Positions 1-8,571 of a stretch of DNA of 47,978 nt are shown piece after piece. This stretch comes from Facilibium subflavum (GTDB taxonomy: Bacteria > Pseudomonadota > Gammaproteobacteria > Francisellales > Francisellaceae), in assembly GCF_003574485.1 (NCBI RefSeq), contig NZ_QLIT01000084.1, positions 1-47,978 of the forward strand, read 5' to 3'. The notes under the pieces are model-generated. The model was not told where the DNA came from, did no database searches, and worked only from the letters and a program-made list of their open reading frames with translations. Each line of letters starts with the position of its first letter. The stretch's first letter is position 1. The position numbers were made by a program, and so were the translations under genes.

Positions 1-234
1 AACCTTGCGGATGAAGATACCATCAAGCTTCAGGGCTGGTTTGATGACGAGCAAAACCAGGTCGATGCCATTATGACCGAGGATGAAATCCTATATCATC
101 ATGAGCTTAATAAGATTATCCAGGCCATGGCAAGCTTTAATCCTGAAGCAGGTGATATAGAGATCACATTGAAAGAAAACGATGAAGATCTCAACACGAT
201 CATCGCCAAAAGCTGGCAACCAAAGGAGCATTAA
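1..234 (+). CDS. C-terminal end of an unrecognised acidic protein (partial)
   Basis: An open frame runs from the left edge to a TAA at 232-234 and encodes the last 77 residues of a protein. The tail is acidic and probably helical, with stretches such as DEDTIKLQGWFDDEQ and NPEAGDIEITLKENDEDL, and it ends in AKSWQPKEH. I see no membrane segment, no cysteine and no motif I can tie to a family. Codon use is somewhat more GC-rich than in the genes to its right (many ATC, GCC, GAG). It converges on zapE, with only 18 bp between the two stop codons. The start and most of the gene lie outside the window, so I assign no function. Confidence 0.6.
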   Translation, partial: NLADEDTIKLQGWFDDEQNQVDAIMTEDEILYHHELNKIIQAMASFNPEAGDIEITLKENDEDLNTIIAKSWQPKEH

Positions 235-252
235 ACAGGCTGGCTGTATTCG

Positions 253-1320
253 TTAAAATAAGCGTTGATCTCTTTTGAAATAGTTAATGTCTTGCATTTG
301 ATGAAGGCGGCTGGCAGTTCGCTGGTATTCAAAGGCAAGGCGTTCCCCTTGATACAGTTCGTTAAAGTGTGTTTCAGCGGCAATGATAACAATTTTGTCT
401 TCATCATAAAACTCATCAATCATGGCAATAAATCGCCGAGCCTGGTCTTCATTTTTTGTGTTAAGTATTGGGATATTGCTAATAAAAATTTCATCAAATT
501 TCTTTGCTAAAGCCATATAATCGCTTACACCTCGTGCATGGCCACAAATCGCATGAAAATCAAACCAGATTGCTTTTTCATCAACGCCTAATACATTAAC
601 CAAACGCTCTTCTAAAATAATCTCAGTATCATATAAAACCATATCACTGGCTGTGTGTTTGAACCTATCGGCAAGTTGTATATTTGCTTGGGGCAAAGGG
701 AAGAAATAGTTTTGTGTCGATCTAAGCTGATTTTGCCTATAGTCAATGCCCTGGTCTAAATTAAAAACCTCAACATGTGCTTTTAAACTATCAATGGCCG
801 GGAGAAATAAATGTCTTTGAAGCCCGCCTTGATAAAGTTTTTCAGGTGGAATATTTGACGTGGCAACTAAAGTGACACCTTTGGCAAAGAGTAACTGAAA
901 AAGCCTTCCCAAAATCATAGCATCTGCAATATCTTCAACAAAGAATTCATCAAAGCAGATAATTCGTGTTTGTGCAGCAATATCATTGGCGACTTGTTGT
1001 AAGGAATTTTTTTGCCCTTTGTGCATTTGTAAGCGCTGATGAATTTCCTGCATAAAGTGATTAAAGTGTTGACGGCGTTTTTGCTCAATGGTCAGTGCAT
1101 TAAAAAATAAATCCATAATAAAAGTCTTGCCACGCCCAACGCCACCCCAAAGATAAAGGCCTTTGATATTGGATTTTTTTTTAAAAAATCGCGCCTTTAC
1201 ATTGTTTATTTGCAATTGTTGAGCAATCAACTGTAATTTATTAATTGCACTAAGCTGTAAGTCATCTTGTTGGAGGTTTTGTGCTTTAACGCAATGCTGA
1301 TATTGATCAATCAGATTCAT
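253..1320 (-). CDS. zapE: AFG1-like ATPase, cell division protein ZapE
   Basis: This 355-aa protein is an AFG1/ZapE-type P-loop ATPase. The Walker A motif GGVGRGKT is at residues 59-66, followed by FIMDLFF. A Walker B of the form IICFDEFFVEDIADAMIL comes later, and a sensor-like LVATSNIPPEKLY follows, in the usual family order. ZapE is known in E. coli as a Z-ring-associated ATPase that acts under stress or low oxygen. The length fits the family. The start codon overlaps the stop of the upstream MFS gene as ATGA (1317-1320), so the two are probably translated in a coupled way. The family call is secure; the cell-division role is by homology. Confidence 0.9.
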   Translation of the reverse strand: MNLIDQYQHCVKAQNLQQDDLQLSAINKLQLIAQQLQINNVKARFFKKKSNIKGLYLWGGVGRGKTFIMDLFFNALTIEQKRRQHFNHFMQEIHQRLQMHKGQKNSLQQVANDIAAQTRIICFDEFFVEDIADAMILGRLFQLLFAKGVTLVATSNIPPEKLYQGGLQRHLFLPAIDSLKAHVEVFNLDQGIDYRQNQLRSTQNYFFPLPQANIQLADRFKHTASDMVLYDTEIILEERLVNVLGVDEKAIWFDFHAICGHARGVSDYMALAKKFDEIFISNIPILNTKNEDQARRFIAMIDEFYDEDKIVIIAAETHFNELYQGERLAFEYQRTASRLHQMQDINYFKRDQRLF

Positions 1321-2651
1321 ATGGCTTTATCTGTTTTGTTATAGGCCTTATCCTTGACAAAGCAAAGTAAGATAAATGCCAATATCATGCTAACGGTTAA
1401 AATTAGAAAAGCAAAGTGGTAAGAGGAAACCGCAAAGTGCTTAATTGCATTATCAGGTACAGCACCTTTGGCATAAGTGACAATCTGTCCGGCCTTATTG
1501 ATATAATTTCCTTGCCAGTGAAGTTCTAAAAAATAACCGATTAGCGGATCAAAAATCGCCCCTAATACGGGCTCCCCTGTATTGATTAAAGCGGCAACGG
1601 TGGCTGTCACTGCAATGCTGTTGATGCGTCGACCAATGGCAAAAGTCAGCATATAAATGCCCAGGCAAAATCCAAAGATAAGAAGACATAAAGAGGCGAT
1701 AAACGGGGTTGTTTTAAAGGTTAGTACGATTGCAAGCATAATGGTTGCAATAATGTGAAAACTAAGCATTACAGGTTTTCTTCTATCTAAATGCTCAGAG
1801 ATTTTACCAATAACAGGAGAACCAATCGCAAGACCAATAAAAATCATCGAGATAATGCTGGCAGCTTGTGAGGTTGAAATATGATATTGTTCACGAAAAT
1901 AATTATTACCCCATAAACCGGCAAAGGCATCAATTGTGGTGAAGCTTAAACCAGAATAAAGCGTTAATAACCAGTTGTTTTTATTTAAAAATACGGCTTT
2001 GATTGCCTGGAAATTAAATGTGGTATGTGTTTCACTCTCAGCATGTATTTGTGATTTTGGGTTGTTATCACGGATGATAAAGAAATAAAGGACTGCGCCA
2101 ATTAAGCCAATAAAAGCACAAATGGTCAAACCTTTTTGCCAGGAGCCGCTGTGATGAATTAAATAGGCTAGCGGCGCTTGACCCGCAATAGCACCTAGCA
2201 TTGCTGCTGAGGCGAGAAAGCTTGTCACAAAGGCAAATTTATGTGGTGGAAACCAGACAGAAACGGCTTTAATATAGCTGACTGTTGCAAAAGAAATGCC
2301 AAAGCCAATCATAATGCGGCCGGCATAGCCAAGAAATAAATCACCACTGTCTGCTGCATAAATAAATAAAAGAAGCCCTGATGCCGTAATGACAAGTGAT
2401 AAAGCGCTTATAAGCCGAAAGCCAAACCGATCTAGAATGAGTCCTGAGAATAGTTGTGTAATAACAATAGTCCAGAAAGTTGAAGCAATGAGTGAGCCTG
2501 CTTGTGCTGGTGATATGTGAAAAAGGGACATAATATCATTGGCAATAAGCCCAGGATAGACTTGCATAATGTATTTATAAAACAGTAAAAAAGCGCTTAA
2601 AAGAACGACAATCCACGCATAACCTTTTATTTTATGGATGTTAAACCCCAT
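1317..2651 (-). CDS. MFS transporter, Pht/Fpt-like
   Basis: This is a 444-aa, about 12-TM major facilitator protein. The N terminus (AWIVVLLSAFLLFYKYIMQ, then VYPGLIANDI) and the loop LFSGLILDRFGFR resemble the Pht/Fpt nutrient transporters of Legionella and Francisella, which import amino acids or nucleosides. A central hydrophilic loop around residues 195-215 separates the two six-helix halves. It lies upstream of zapE and overlaps it by 4 bp. The 146-bp gap to rpoS may hold its own promoter. Substrate cannot be read from sequence. MFS membership is near certain; the subfamily is an inference from pattern. Confidence 0.85.
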   Translation of the reverse strand: MGFNIHKIKGYAWIVVLLSAFLLFYKYIMQVYPGLIANDIMSLFHISPAQAGSLIASTFWTIVITQLFSGLILDRFGFRLISALSLVITASGLLLFIYAADSGDLFLGYAGRIMIGFGISFATVSYIKAVSVWFPPHKFAFVTSFLASAAMLGAIAGQAPLAYLIHHSGSWQKGLTICAFIGLIGAVLYFFIIRDNNPKSQIHAESETHTTFNFQAIKAVFLNKNNWLLTLYSGLSFTTIDAFAGLWGNNYFREQYHISTSQAASIISMIFIGLAIGSPVIGKISEHLDRRKPVMLSFHIIATIMLAIVLTFKTTPFIASLCLLIFGFCLGIYMLTFAIGRRINSIAVTATVAALINTGEPVLGAIFDPLIGYFLELHWQGNYINKAGQIVTYAKGAVPDNAIKHFAVSSYHFAFLILTVSMILAFILLCFVKDKAYNKTDKAI

Positions 2652-2797
2652 GTTAATATTTATTACCTATATTTTTGCTGAATGTTTATCTTAGCCTTTT
2701 TGCTAAAGAAAATAAAATAGAAAAAAGACAAAATTATTTATGGATGGTACATCAGCAACCATTTTATCAGTGGTATACAGAAAATATAAAAGAGAAA

Positions 2798-3835
2798 TTA
2801 TCTTAGAAAAATATTTGGGTCGATACCATTTGCTATTGCAATCACGCGTAATCTTTTAAGTGCATCGACTTGAATTTGGCGAACCCGTTCTCGTGTTAAG
2901 CCAACCTGTACGCCAGTCTCCTCAAGTGTTTGTGGATCGTAGCCTCGTAAACCAAAGCGCATAGATAACACGGCTCGTTGGTTGTCAGTTAACTCATCAA
3001 GCCAGGCGTCAATAAATTTAGCAGCACGTTGATTTAAATGAATTTTCTCAGGATCCTGCGCATTTTCATCGGCAATGGTTTCAACCATGCTGCGATTTGA
3101 ATCATCATAGGTATCATCCAAGGACTCCATTTGAACTGTTGAATTCAGAATTTTGCGAATATCCTCAACAGGGCGATCAATAAAATCGGCAATTTCTTCT
3201 GGGGTTGGCTCATGATCCAGTTGTTTTGTTAACTCATTCGCGGCCCTTAAATAGACGTTAAGCTCTTTTAAGATGTGTACAGGCACGCGAATTGTTCGCT
3301 GATGATTTAAAAGGGCACGTTCAATGTTCTGTCTTATCCACCAGGTTGCATAAGTCGAAAAACGCCAACCAAGTTCAGGGTCAAATTTTTCAATAGCGCG
3401 AATCAAACCAAGGTTTCCTTCAGCAATTAAATCCAGAAAACTCATGCTGTTACCACGAGGCTTATAGCGCTTGGCAATTTTAACAACCAGGCGAAGGTTG
3501 CTTTCAATCATTGTATCTTTGGCTTTCTTGTCACCACTTTGGACAAGCTTTGCATAATGAAATTCTTCTTCTTTTGTTAATAAAGGGCTATAACCAATAT
3601 CAACAAGATACATACGTGTTGCATCATATTCGCTATGAGAGAAGTCATGTTGTTCTTGTGTATCCTCTTCCATATCAAAGCTTGCATCATCATTTTCGGT
3701 ATCAAAATCATCATCTTCAGATTCGCTTGCAGTTGCAGTTATCGTTTTTTTGGTTGCATCATCGGGTTCCTGGTAGTGATGTGGTTGCTTTGGGTGAGTT
3801 ACTTTACTGAGCGTGGAATTTTTAGCATTTGACAC
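2798..3835 (-). CDS. rpoS: RNA polymerase sigma factor RpoS
   Basis: This is a sigma-70-family factor of the RpoS type, the general-stress/stationary-phase sigma. Region 1.2 begins at DATRMYLVDIGYSPLLT. Region 2 carries NLRLVVKIAKRY and the -10-binding RFSTYATWWIRQNIERA. Region 3 contains VPVHILKELNVYLRAANEL. Region 4 has GLTRERVRQIQVDALKRLR. I chose a GTG start at 3835 because AAGGAG sits 7-8 bases upstream (complement of 3843-3848), giving 345 aa. A longer frame to 3940 would need a TTG and lacks such a site. The first 75 or so residues are a poorly conserved, very acidic leader (SESEDDDFDTENDD). The usual upstream neighbour nlpD is absent; alr precedes it instead. Confidence 0.93.
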   Translation of the reverse strand: MSNAKNSTLSKVTHPKQPHHYQEPDDATKKTITATASESEDDDFDTENDDASFDMEEDTQEQHDFSHSEYDATRMYLVDIGYSPLLTKEEEFHYAKLVQSGDKKAKDTMIESNLRLVVKIAKRYKPRGNSMSFLDLIAEGNLGLIRAIEKFDPELGWRFSTYATWWIRQNIERALLNHQRTIRVPVHILKELNVYLRAANELTKQLDHEPTPEEIADFIDRPVEDIRKILNSTVQMESLDDTYDDSNRSMVETIADENAQDPEKIHLNQRAAKFIDAWLDELTDNQRAVLSMRFGLRGYDPQTLEETGVQVGLTRERVRQIQVDALKRLRVIAIANGIDPNIFLR

Positions 3836-3842
3836 GGCCTTT

Positions 3843-3848
3843 CTCCTT
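3843..3848 (-). promoter_or_regulatory. ribosome binding site fixing the GTG start of rpoS
   Basis: On the minus strand AAGGAG is followed by seven bases and then GTG at 3835. It is one of the best Shine-Dalgarno matches in the window and argues against the longer TTG-started reading frame. Confidence 0.7.
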
Positions 3849-4151
3849 GTTTTATCACTTTTGCTTAGACATTTATGCTGTTTGATATCAATTATTAAGT
3901 TGGCATCAAAACTTTTGCCCGCCTTGGCAGTTACACACAAAACGCCTTCAACATATGATAGTATGTCAAAGAGTAATTAAAATAGGAATAGACAAACACA
4001 TATTATTATCATGTATTTTGCTGAAATCTTGTCAGATATTTTTCTTGATTTGTAAGATAAGGACGCAAGGTGTTATATCTATATTCTGTATATTTAAAGT
4101 ACAAATGATTTATGGTGACCTTTTTTTCTATTGGATATCTATGGGGTTATT

Positions 4152-4168
4152 TCAGCTTGACAAGCTGA
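4152..4168. promoter_or_regulatory. perfect 17-bp dyad upstream of rpoS (operator candidate)
   Basis: TCAGCTTG-A-CAAGCTGA is a perfect inverted repeat in the 403-bp gap between the alr stop (4239) and the rpoS GTG. No T tract follows it on the minus strand, so it looks more like a protein-binding dyad than an intrinsic terminator for alr. The rest of the gap is AT-rich. I see no gene in it. Confidence 0.35.
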
Positions 4169-4238
4169 CTGGTCGTAGGGTGTTTATATAAAAACTGCCG
4201 ATGAAAAATGTAAATATTACTAATTAGAAAGGCAAATT

Positions 4239-5342
4239 TTATTCATAGACTCTTTGAACGCGAGGGCTTATTCCTGTCATTAATGCATAAGGTGAGGTGC
4301 CTATAGCGTGCGCAACTTCTTCAATAGGAAGTGCTGAGCCAAAGAGCATTACGGAGGTGCCAATCGTGATCGTTTCTGGTGCATTGGTAATATCCACCGC
4401 CATAAGATCCATTGAGACTTTCCCTACTGTTGGATAACGCTGATTATTGATGATTACAGGGGTACCATTTGGTGTCATCTGTGGGTAGCCATCGCCATAG
4501 CCAATTGATACGATTGCGATTTTTTTTATCTTATCTGCAATATATTGGCGGTTATAGCCTACGGAATCCCCGGGTTTTAAATGTTGAATTGCAATAATGC
4601 GCGAATAAAGACTCATCACAGGTGCTAAGGGTTTTGAATATTGTGTCTTGGATAAAGTTAATGCACCATAAAGCGCCAGACCAACCCGAATTGTATCTGT
4701 ATGATCTTCAAAAGGGTGAAAAAGTACTGCAGAAGAATTAAAGGCGCTGATATGCTGGAAGTTTTTATTACGGATCCGTTGATAAAAGCAGGCTAATTGT
4801 TGTTGTGTAAAGCGTGGATCTGGATTTTCAGATTCTGCTAAATGCGTCATCACATTAATCGTGTGCTTTTTTGCAAGTTGCTGATATGCTTTTTCAAAAT
4901 CATATTGATTAAGTCCAAGGCGATTCATTCCGGTGTTTACTTTAAGCCAGATTTCTGCAAATTCCTGTCTCAGATAGTTTTTAAGATCGTCAATCTGATA
5001 TAAGCTGTGTATTACAGGAATTAATTTAAATTCAATTAGTGCCTGGGATAGTTTGGCACAGAAAAAACCCGAAAAAATCATGATCTGGCTTTTGATAACA
5101 CCATGATTTCGAAGCTTGACACCTTCTTCAACGCTTGCCACGCCAAAATAATCACACCGACCATCTAAAAGCTCGGCAATCTTTAATAGTCCATGGCCAT
5201 ACGCATTTGCCTTTAACATTAAAATAATTTGTTTATTTGGGTGAAGCGCTTTAAGCGTATCAAGGTTCCTAATTAAATTTTTTTGATCAATACAAGCATA
5301 AGCACGTAAATGTAGATGACGATTTAAGTGATCATTATCCAT
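4239..5342 (-). CDS. alr: alanine racemase
   Basis: This 367-aa PLP enzyme interconverts L- and D-alanine for peptidoglycan. The PLP lysine is K44 in MLKANAYGHG. The second catalytic base lies in the SVGYNRQY segment, and the C-terminal domain has KVSMDLMAVDI. Length and motif order match Alr/DadX. The start is ATG at 5342. The genes on either side (rpoS and a small membrane protein) have gaps of more than 100 bp, so it may be transcribed alone. In many gammaproteobacteria alr follows dnaB; that arrangement is not seen here. Confidence 0.95.
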   Translation of the reverse strand: MDNDHLNRHLHLRAYACIDQKNLIRNLDTLKALHPNKQIILMLKANAYGHGLLKIAELLDGRCDYFGVASVEEGVKLRNHGVIKSQIMIFSGFFCAKLSQALIEFKLIPVIHSLYQIDDLKNYLRQEFAEIWLKVNTGMNRLGLNQYDFEKAYQQLAKKHTINVMTHLAESENPDPRFTQQQLACFYQRIRNKNFQHISAFNSSAVLFHPFEDHTDTIRVGLALYGALTLSKTQYSKPLAPVMSLYSRIIAIQHLKPGDSVGYNRQYIADKIKKIAIVSIGYGDGYPQMTPNGTPVIINNQRYPTVGKVSMDLMAVDITNAPETITIGTSVMLFGSALPIEEVAHAIGTSPYALMTGISPRVQRVYE

Positions 5343-5452
5343 TTGTTTAAGAGTGATAATTAGTTTTGCATAGCATAAACGATTGGCGATAATATCACAA
5401 ATAGGGTTATGAGGATTTTAATTGAAAGATTCAGGGGTGATATAGTGTGAAA

Positions 5453-5794
5453 TTAAATATGTAAAGCGGTTTTATTGGGGTTGTACGTTAAAGAAATTGC
5501 GCCAATAAACCCAATAACGCTACCGATAATCATCAAAATCATCGCGTTGTTAACAATATGCGCACTAAAGCTTGTTGTAATTAACGCGATGACAAAAGTT
5601 AAAACAAACAGTGAGCTTGCTAACGATTTTGCACTGGCAAAGCTGATAAGTCCCATAATAAGCATGATAAGGCTTAGAATAATACCAAAAATTGCGGCAG
5701 TAATTGAGTAAGAAAAACTTACTGCTGCAAAAATAACACCCAAAATGCTTGCAATAACGACTAAGATAGAACCGATATTTTTAACTGTTTTCAT
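5453..5794 (-). CDS. small four-helix membrane protein of unknown function
   Basis: A 113-aa very hydrophobic protein with about four predicted TM helices, separated by short loops such as SFASAKSLASS. I chose ATG at 5794 because a good AGGAGAG lies just upstream (complement of about 5801-5807). A longer frame to 5827 adds 11 residues without such a site. No catalytic or metal-binding residues stand out. It is transcribed divergently from rlmKL across 279 bp. I do not recognise a characterised family. Confidence 0.65.
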   Translation of the reverse strand: MKTVKNIGSILVVIASILGVIFAAVSFSYSITAAIFGIILSLIMLIMGLISFASAKSLASSLFVLTFVIALITTSFSAHIVNNAMILMIIGSVIGFIGAISLTYNPNKTALHI

Positions 5795-6028
5795 AATTTC
5801 TCTCCTGTTTATAATTTTAAAAAACACATCTCATTTATTGTGGTTGATAATGTAAATGTGCTTGTTTTTGTACCTCAAGTACGATTAGATGTGATGACTT
5901 GACTGTACGTGTGCTTAGTATAAAAAAATAGCAAGCTTGTTCGTAATGAAGAACTTTTATAGTCGCGATAGAAAAAATTTATGATCAAAAAGTAAATCAA
6001 GAAATGTGGTAATGGTTTGTGAGTGGTA

Positions 6029-6034
6029 TATAAT
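6029..6034 (+). promoter_or_regulatory. -10 element, probable rlmKL promoter
   Basis: A perfect TATAAT lies 40 bp before the rlmKL start in the divergent gap. The -35 region (around 6006-6011) matches poorly, so this rests on the -10 hexamer and its position. Confidence 0.4.
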
Positions 6035-6073
6035 AGGCGGCAATTTTATTGCTTTTATAGATGATACTTAATC

Positions 6074-8308
6074 GTGGATACCCTGGATAATCATAAAAAA
6101 CAAATGCTTTTTGCCAGTTGTGCAAAATCTGTCGAACGCCTGCTTTGTGATGAGTTGATTGCATTAGGTGCACAAAATGTGCAGGAAAAACTGGCGGGTG
6201 TCTTTTTTGAAGCCTCGCAAGAAGTTGCTTATAAAATTTGCCTTTATTCTCGCCTGGCCAATCAAGTGTATTGGCAACTTGCAAAAGATCCGATTGAGTC
6301 GGCCAATGACCTTTATGAATGTGTTTATGGTATTGAATGGGGTATGTATTTTGATGTCAATAAAACATTCAAAATCACGGTTTCAGGAAAACACAGCGCA
6401 TTTAATAATACGCAATTTGCCGCGCAAAAAGGCAAAGATGCCGTGGTTGACCAGTTTCGTGACAAAGAAGGTAAGCGGCCAAATGTCGATTCAATAAATC
6501 CAGAGGTTATCATTGCTTTGCATTTTCAAAAGAATGAAGTGTTTGTTTATTTGTCTTTATCAGGTGAAAGTCTTCACAGACGAGGCTATAGACAATCACA
6601 AGGCCAGGCACCACTTAAAGAAACCTTAGCCAGTGCAATTTTATTGCGAAGTGGTTGGCAGAGTGAATTACAGCAGAATCCGACACCGATACTTATTGAT
6701 CCGATGTGCGGTTCAGGTACGATTTTAATTGAAGCGGCAATGATGGCTTACAATATTGCGCCCAACATACACCGAGAAGTATTTGCTTTTGAACATTTAA
6801 AAAATTTTGATGCAACACTTTGGCAGGGTATTCATCAACAAGCGCAGGAAAAAGCGTTTAAAAGTGATAAAAAAATCACGCTGATTGGTTATGATTATGA
6901 TGCGTCAGTTATTGATAAGGCCCGGGAGAATATTGATCGGGCAGGCTTAAATGACTATATCGATCTACAGGTTCAAGCAATTGAATCATTAAGCGCGAAA
7001 ACAGGATATTCAAATGGACTTATCGTCACAAATCCACCTTATGGTCAGCGATTATATCACGATCAGGATGATAAGCTTAATCGCCTGTTTCAGCAATTTG
7101 GCAAGCGATTAATTGCGTCTTTTTACGGCTGGGAAGTTTGTATTTTTAGCGCAGCTTATGATGCAACAAAACAGCTTGGTATTCGCAGTTACAGACAAAA
7201 TAAATTTTTTAACGGAAAAATTCCTACAACGCTTTTTAAATTTCATATTGATGATCAATGGGTCATGAAGCAAGAATCTGTGACACAAAAAACAAAGCGT
7301 TTGGCAGATAAATCTATTACAGAGGATGACAAGCACTTGGCATTTAAGAACCGTCTGTATAAGAATTATCAGCAGTTATCAAAATGGGCGGCACAAAATG
7401 CAATTGAATGCTTTCGTGTATATGATGCTGATATTCCTGAGTTTTCTGCTGCAGTTGATTTATATAACCGTTATGTTCATGTTCAAGAATATCAAGCCGG
7501 TAAAAATGTGGATCCTGTTCTGGCTAAAAAACGTTTATATCAAATGCTTCATCATATCCATAAACTTTTTGATGTACCTTATCAGCACATTTATGTCAAA
7601 ACAAGGCAGAAACAAGCCGGCAAGCAGCAATATGAAAAATTAAATACCATGGATAATTTTCACGTTGTCAAAGAGCATGATGCCTTATTTTATGTGAATT
7701 TCAGTGATTATTTAGACACAGGGCTTTTTCTTGATCATCGAAAAATGCGCAAGATTGTTGCAAAAGCTTCCCATAAGAAGTATCTGTTGAACTTATTTGC
7801 CTATACATGTACCGCAAGTGTGCATGCGGCACTTAATCATGCCAAATCTGTGGTGAGCGTTGATATGTCTAAGACTTACTTAGAATGGGGGCAGCGCAAT
7901 TTTTCATTGAATCATTTACAAAGTACAGCTTACCAGTTTATTCAGGCAGATTGCTTAAGTTGGCTGAAAGAAAAGGTATCATCGCACAATAAGCCTGCGC
8001 AAAGAAAAGATAAAACACCAAATCAATTTGATGTTATTTTTCTTGATCCACCAACATTTTCAAATTCAAAACGCATGCAAAATACACTAGATGTGCAGCG
8101 TGACCATGTGGTACTTATTGAGTTGGCAATGAAGCTTTTAGCGGATGATGGTGTGTTATATTTTTCTAATAACTATCGAAAATTCACACTGGATAGTACA
8201 ATTCAACAAAACTATCAATGTGAGAATATTGATCATCAGTGCCTGTCACGGGATTTTGCCAGACGGCCTAATATTCATCATTGTTGGGAGATTCGCAAAA
8301 GAAAGTGA
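6074..8308 (+). CDS. rlmL: bifunctional 23S rRNA methyltransferase RlmKL
   Basis: A 744-aa two-domain methyltransferase. The N-terminal half has a THUMP region, the SAM motif DPMCGSGTILIEAA and NPPYG at about residues 320-324. It corresponds to RlmL, which makes m2G2445. The C-terminal half begins with DYLDTGLFLDHR and carries NLFAYTCTASVHAAL and LDPPTFSNSKRM (about 657-668). It corresponds to RlmK, which makes m7G2069. The fused form is typical of gammaproteobacteria. The annotated start is GTG at 6074. An ATG about ten codons in (MLFASCAKSVERLL) aligns better with the usual N terminus and is a real alternative. Confidence 0.94.
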   Translation: MDTLDNHKKQMLFASCAKSVERLLCDELIALGAQNVQEKLAGVFFEASQEVAYKICLYSRLANQVYWQLAKDPIESANDLYECVYGIEWGMYFDVNKTFKITVSGKHSAFNNTQFAAQKGKDAVVDQFRDKEGKRPNVDSINPEVIIALHFQKNEVFVYLSLSGESLHRRGYRQSQGQAPLKETLASAILLRSGWQSELQQNPTPILIDPMCGSGTILIEAAMMAYNIAPNIHREVFAFEHLKNFDATLWQGIHQQAQEKAFKSDKKITLIGYDYDASVIDKARENIDRAGLNDYIDLQVQAIESLSAKTGYSNGLIVTNPPYGQRLYHDQDDKLNRLFQQFGKRLIASFYGWEVCIFSAAYDATKQLGIRSYRQNKFFNGKIPTTLFKFHIDDQWVMKQESVTQKTKRLADKSITEDDKHLAFKNRLYKNYQQLSKWAAQNAIECFRVYDADIPEFSAAVDLYNRYVHVQEYQAGKNVDPVLAKKRLYQMLHHIHKLFDVPYQHIYVKTRQKQAGKQQYEKLNTMDNFHVVKEHDALFYVNFSDYLDTGLFLDHRKMRKIVAKASHKKYLLNLFAYTCTASVHAALNHAKSVVSVDMSKTYLEWGQRNFSLNHLQSTAYQFIQADCLSWLKEKVSSHNKPAQRKDKTPNQFDVIFLDPPTFSNSKRMQNTLDVQRDHVVLIELAMKLLADDGVLYFSNNYRKFTLDSTIQQNYQCENIDHQCLSRDFARRPNIHHCWEIRKRK

Positions 8309-8349
8309 TTTTTTTAGCACATATGTGTCACAATTTCTTTTCTATATGA

Positions 8350-8355
8350 TAGAAT
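8350..8355 (+). promoter_or_regulatory. -10 element of the tRNA-Pro gene
   Basis: TAGAAT lies 13 bp before the tRNA 5' end. A partial -35 (GTCACA at 8327-8332) is 17 bp upstream. The position suits a tRNA promoter. Confidence 0.4.
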
Positions 8356-8368
8356 ATTTGGGATTTTT

Positions 8369-8445
8369 CGGGGCGTAGCGCAGCTTGGTAGCGCACTAGC
8401 ATGGGGCGCTAGAGGTCGTGGGTTCAAATCCCGCCGTCCCGACCA
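8369..8445 (+). tRNA. tRNA-Pro (anticodon GGG)
   Basis: A 77-nt cloverleaf. The acceptor stem CGGGGCG pairs with CGTCCCG (one G-U). The D stem is GCGC/GCGC. The anticodon stem CTAGC/GCTAG encloses the loop ATGGGGC with anticodon GGG. The T arm has GTGGG-TTCAAAT-CCCGC. CCA is encoded at 8443-8445. The gene stands alone between rlmKL and an efflux gene, and I see no integrase or att-like duplication beside it. Confidence 0.97.
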
Positions 8446-8571
8446 TAATAAGATTTAGGTTTGTTCATATATAAAATCATTGATTAACCATAGAATTTGC
8501 CCGTCCTGTATTGGCGTCTTAACATATTTCATTTATGATCGGGGCTATTATTCGTAAACGTTGATTATTAT

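Noticed and set aside
3955-4191. Plus-strand ORF in the rpoS-alr gap (78 aa)
   Set aside because: Cysteine- and isoleucine-rich AT-derived sequence, no ribosome-binding site, no family resemblance; more likely the rpoS leader.
6325-6513. Short antisense ORFs inside rlmKL
   Set aside because: Fully contained in a conserved coding region in another frame, with no independent support.
8369-8571. Genomic island inserted at tRNA-Pro
   Set aside because: The tRNA 3' end is not repeated downstream in this window and no integrase gene is present.
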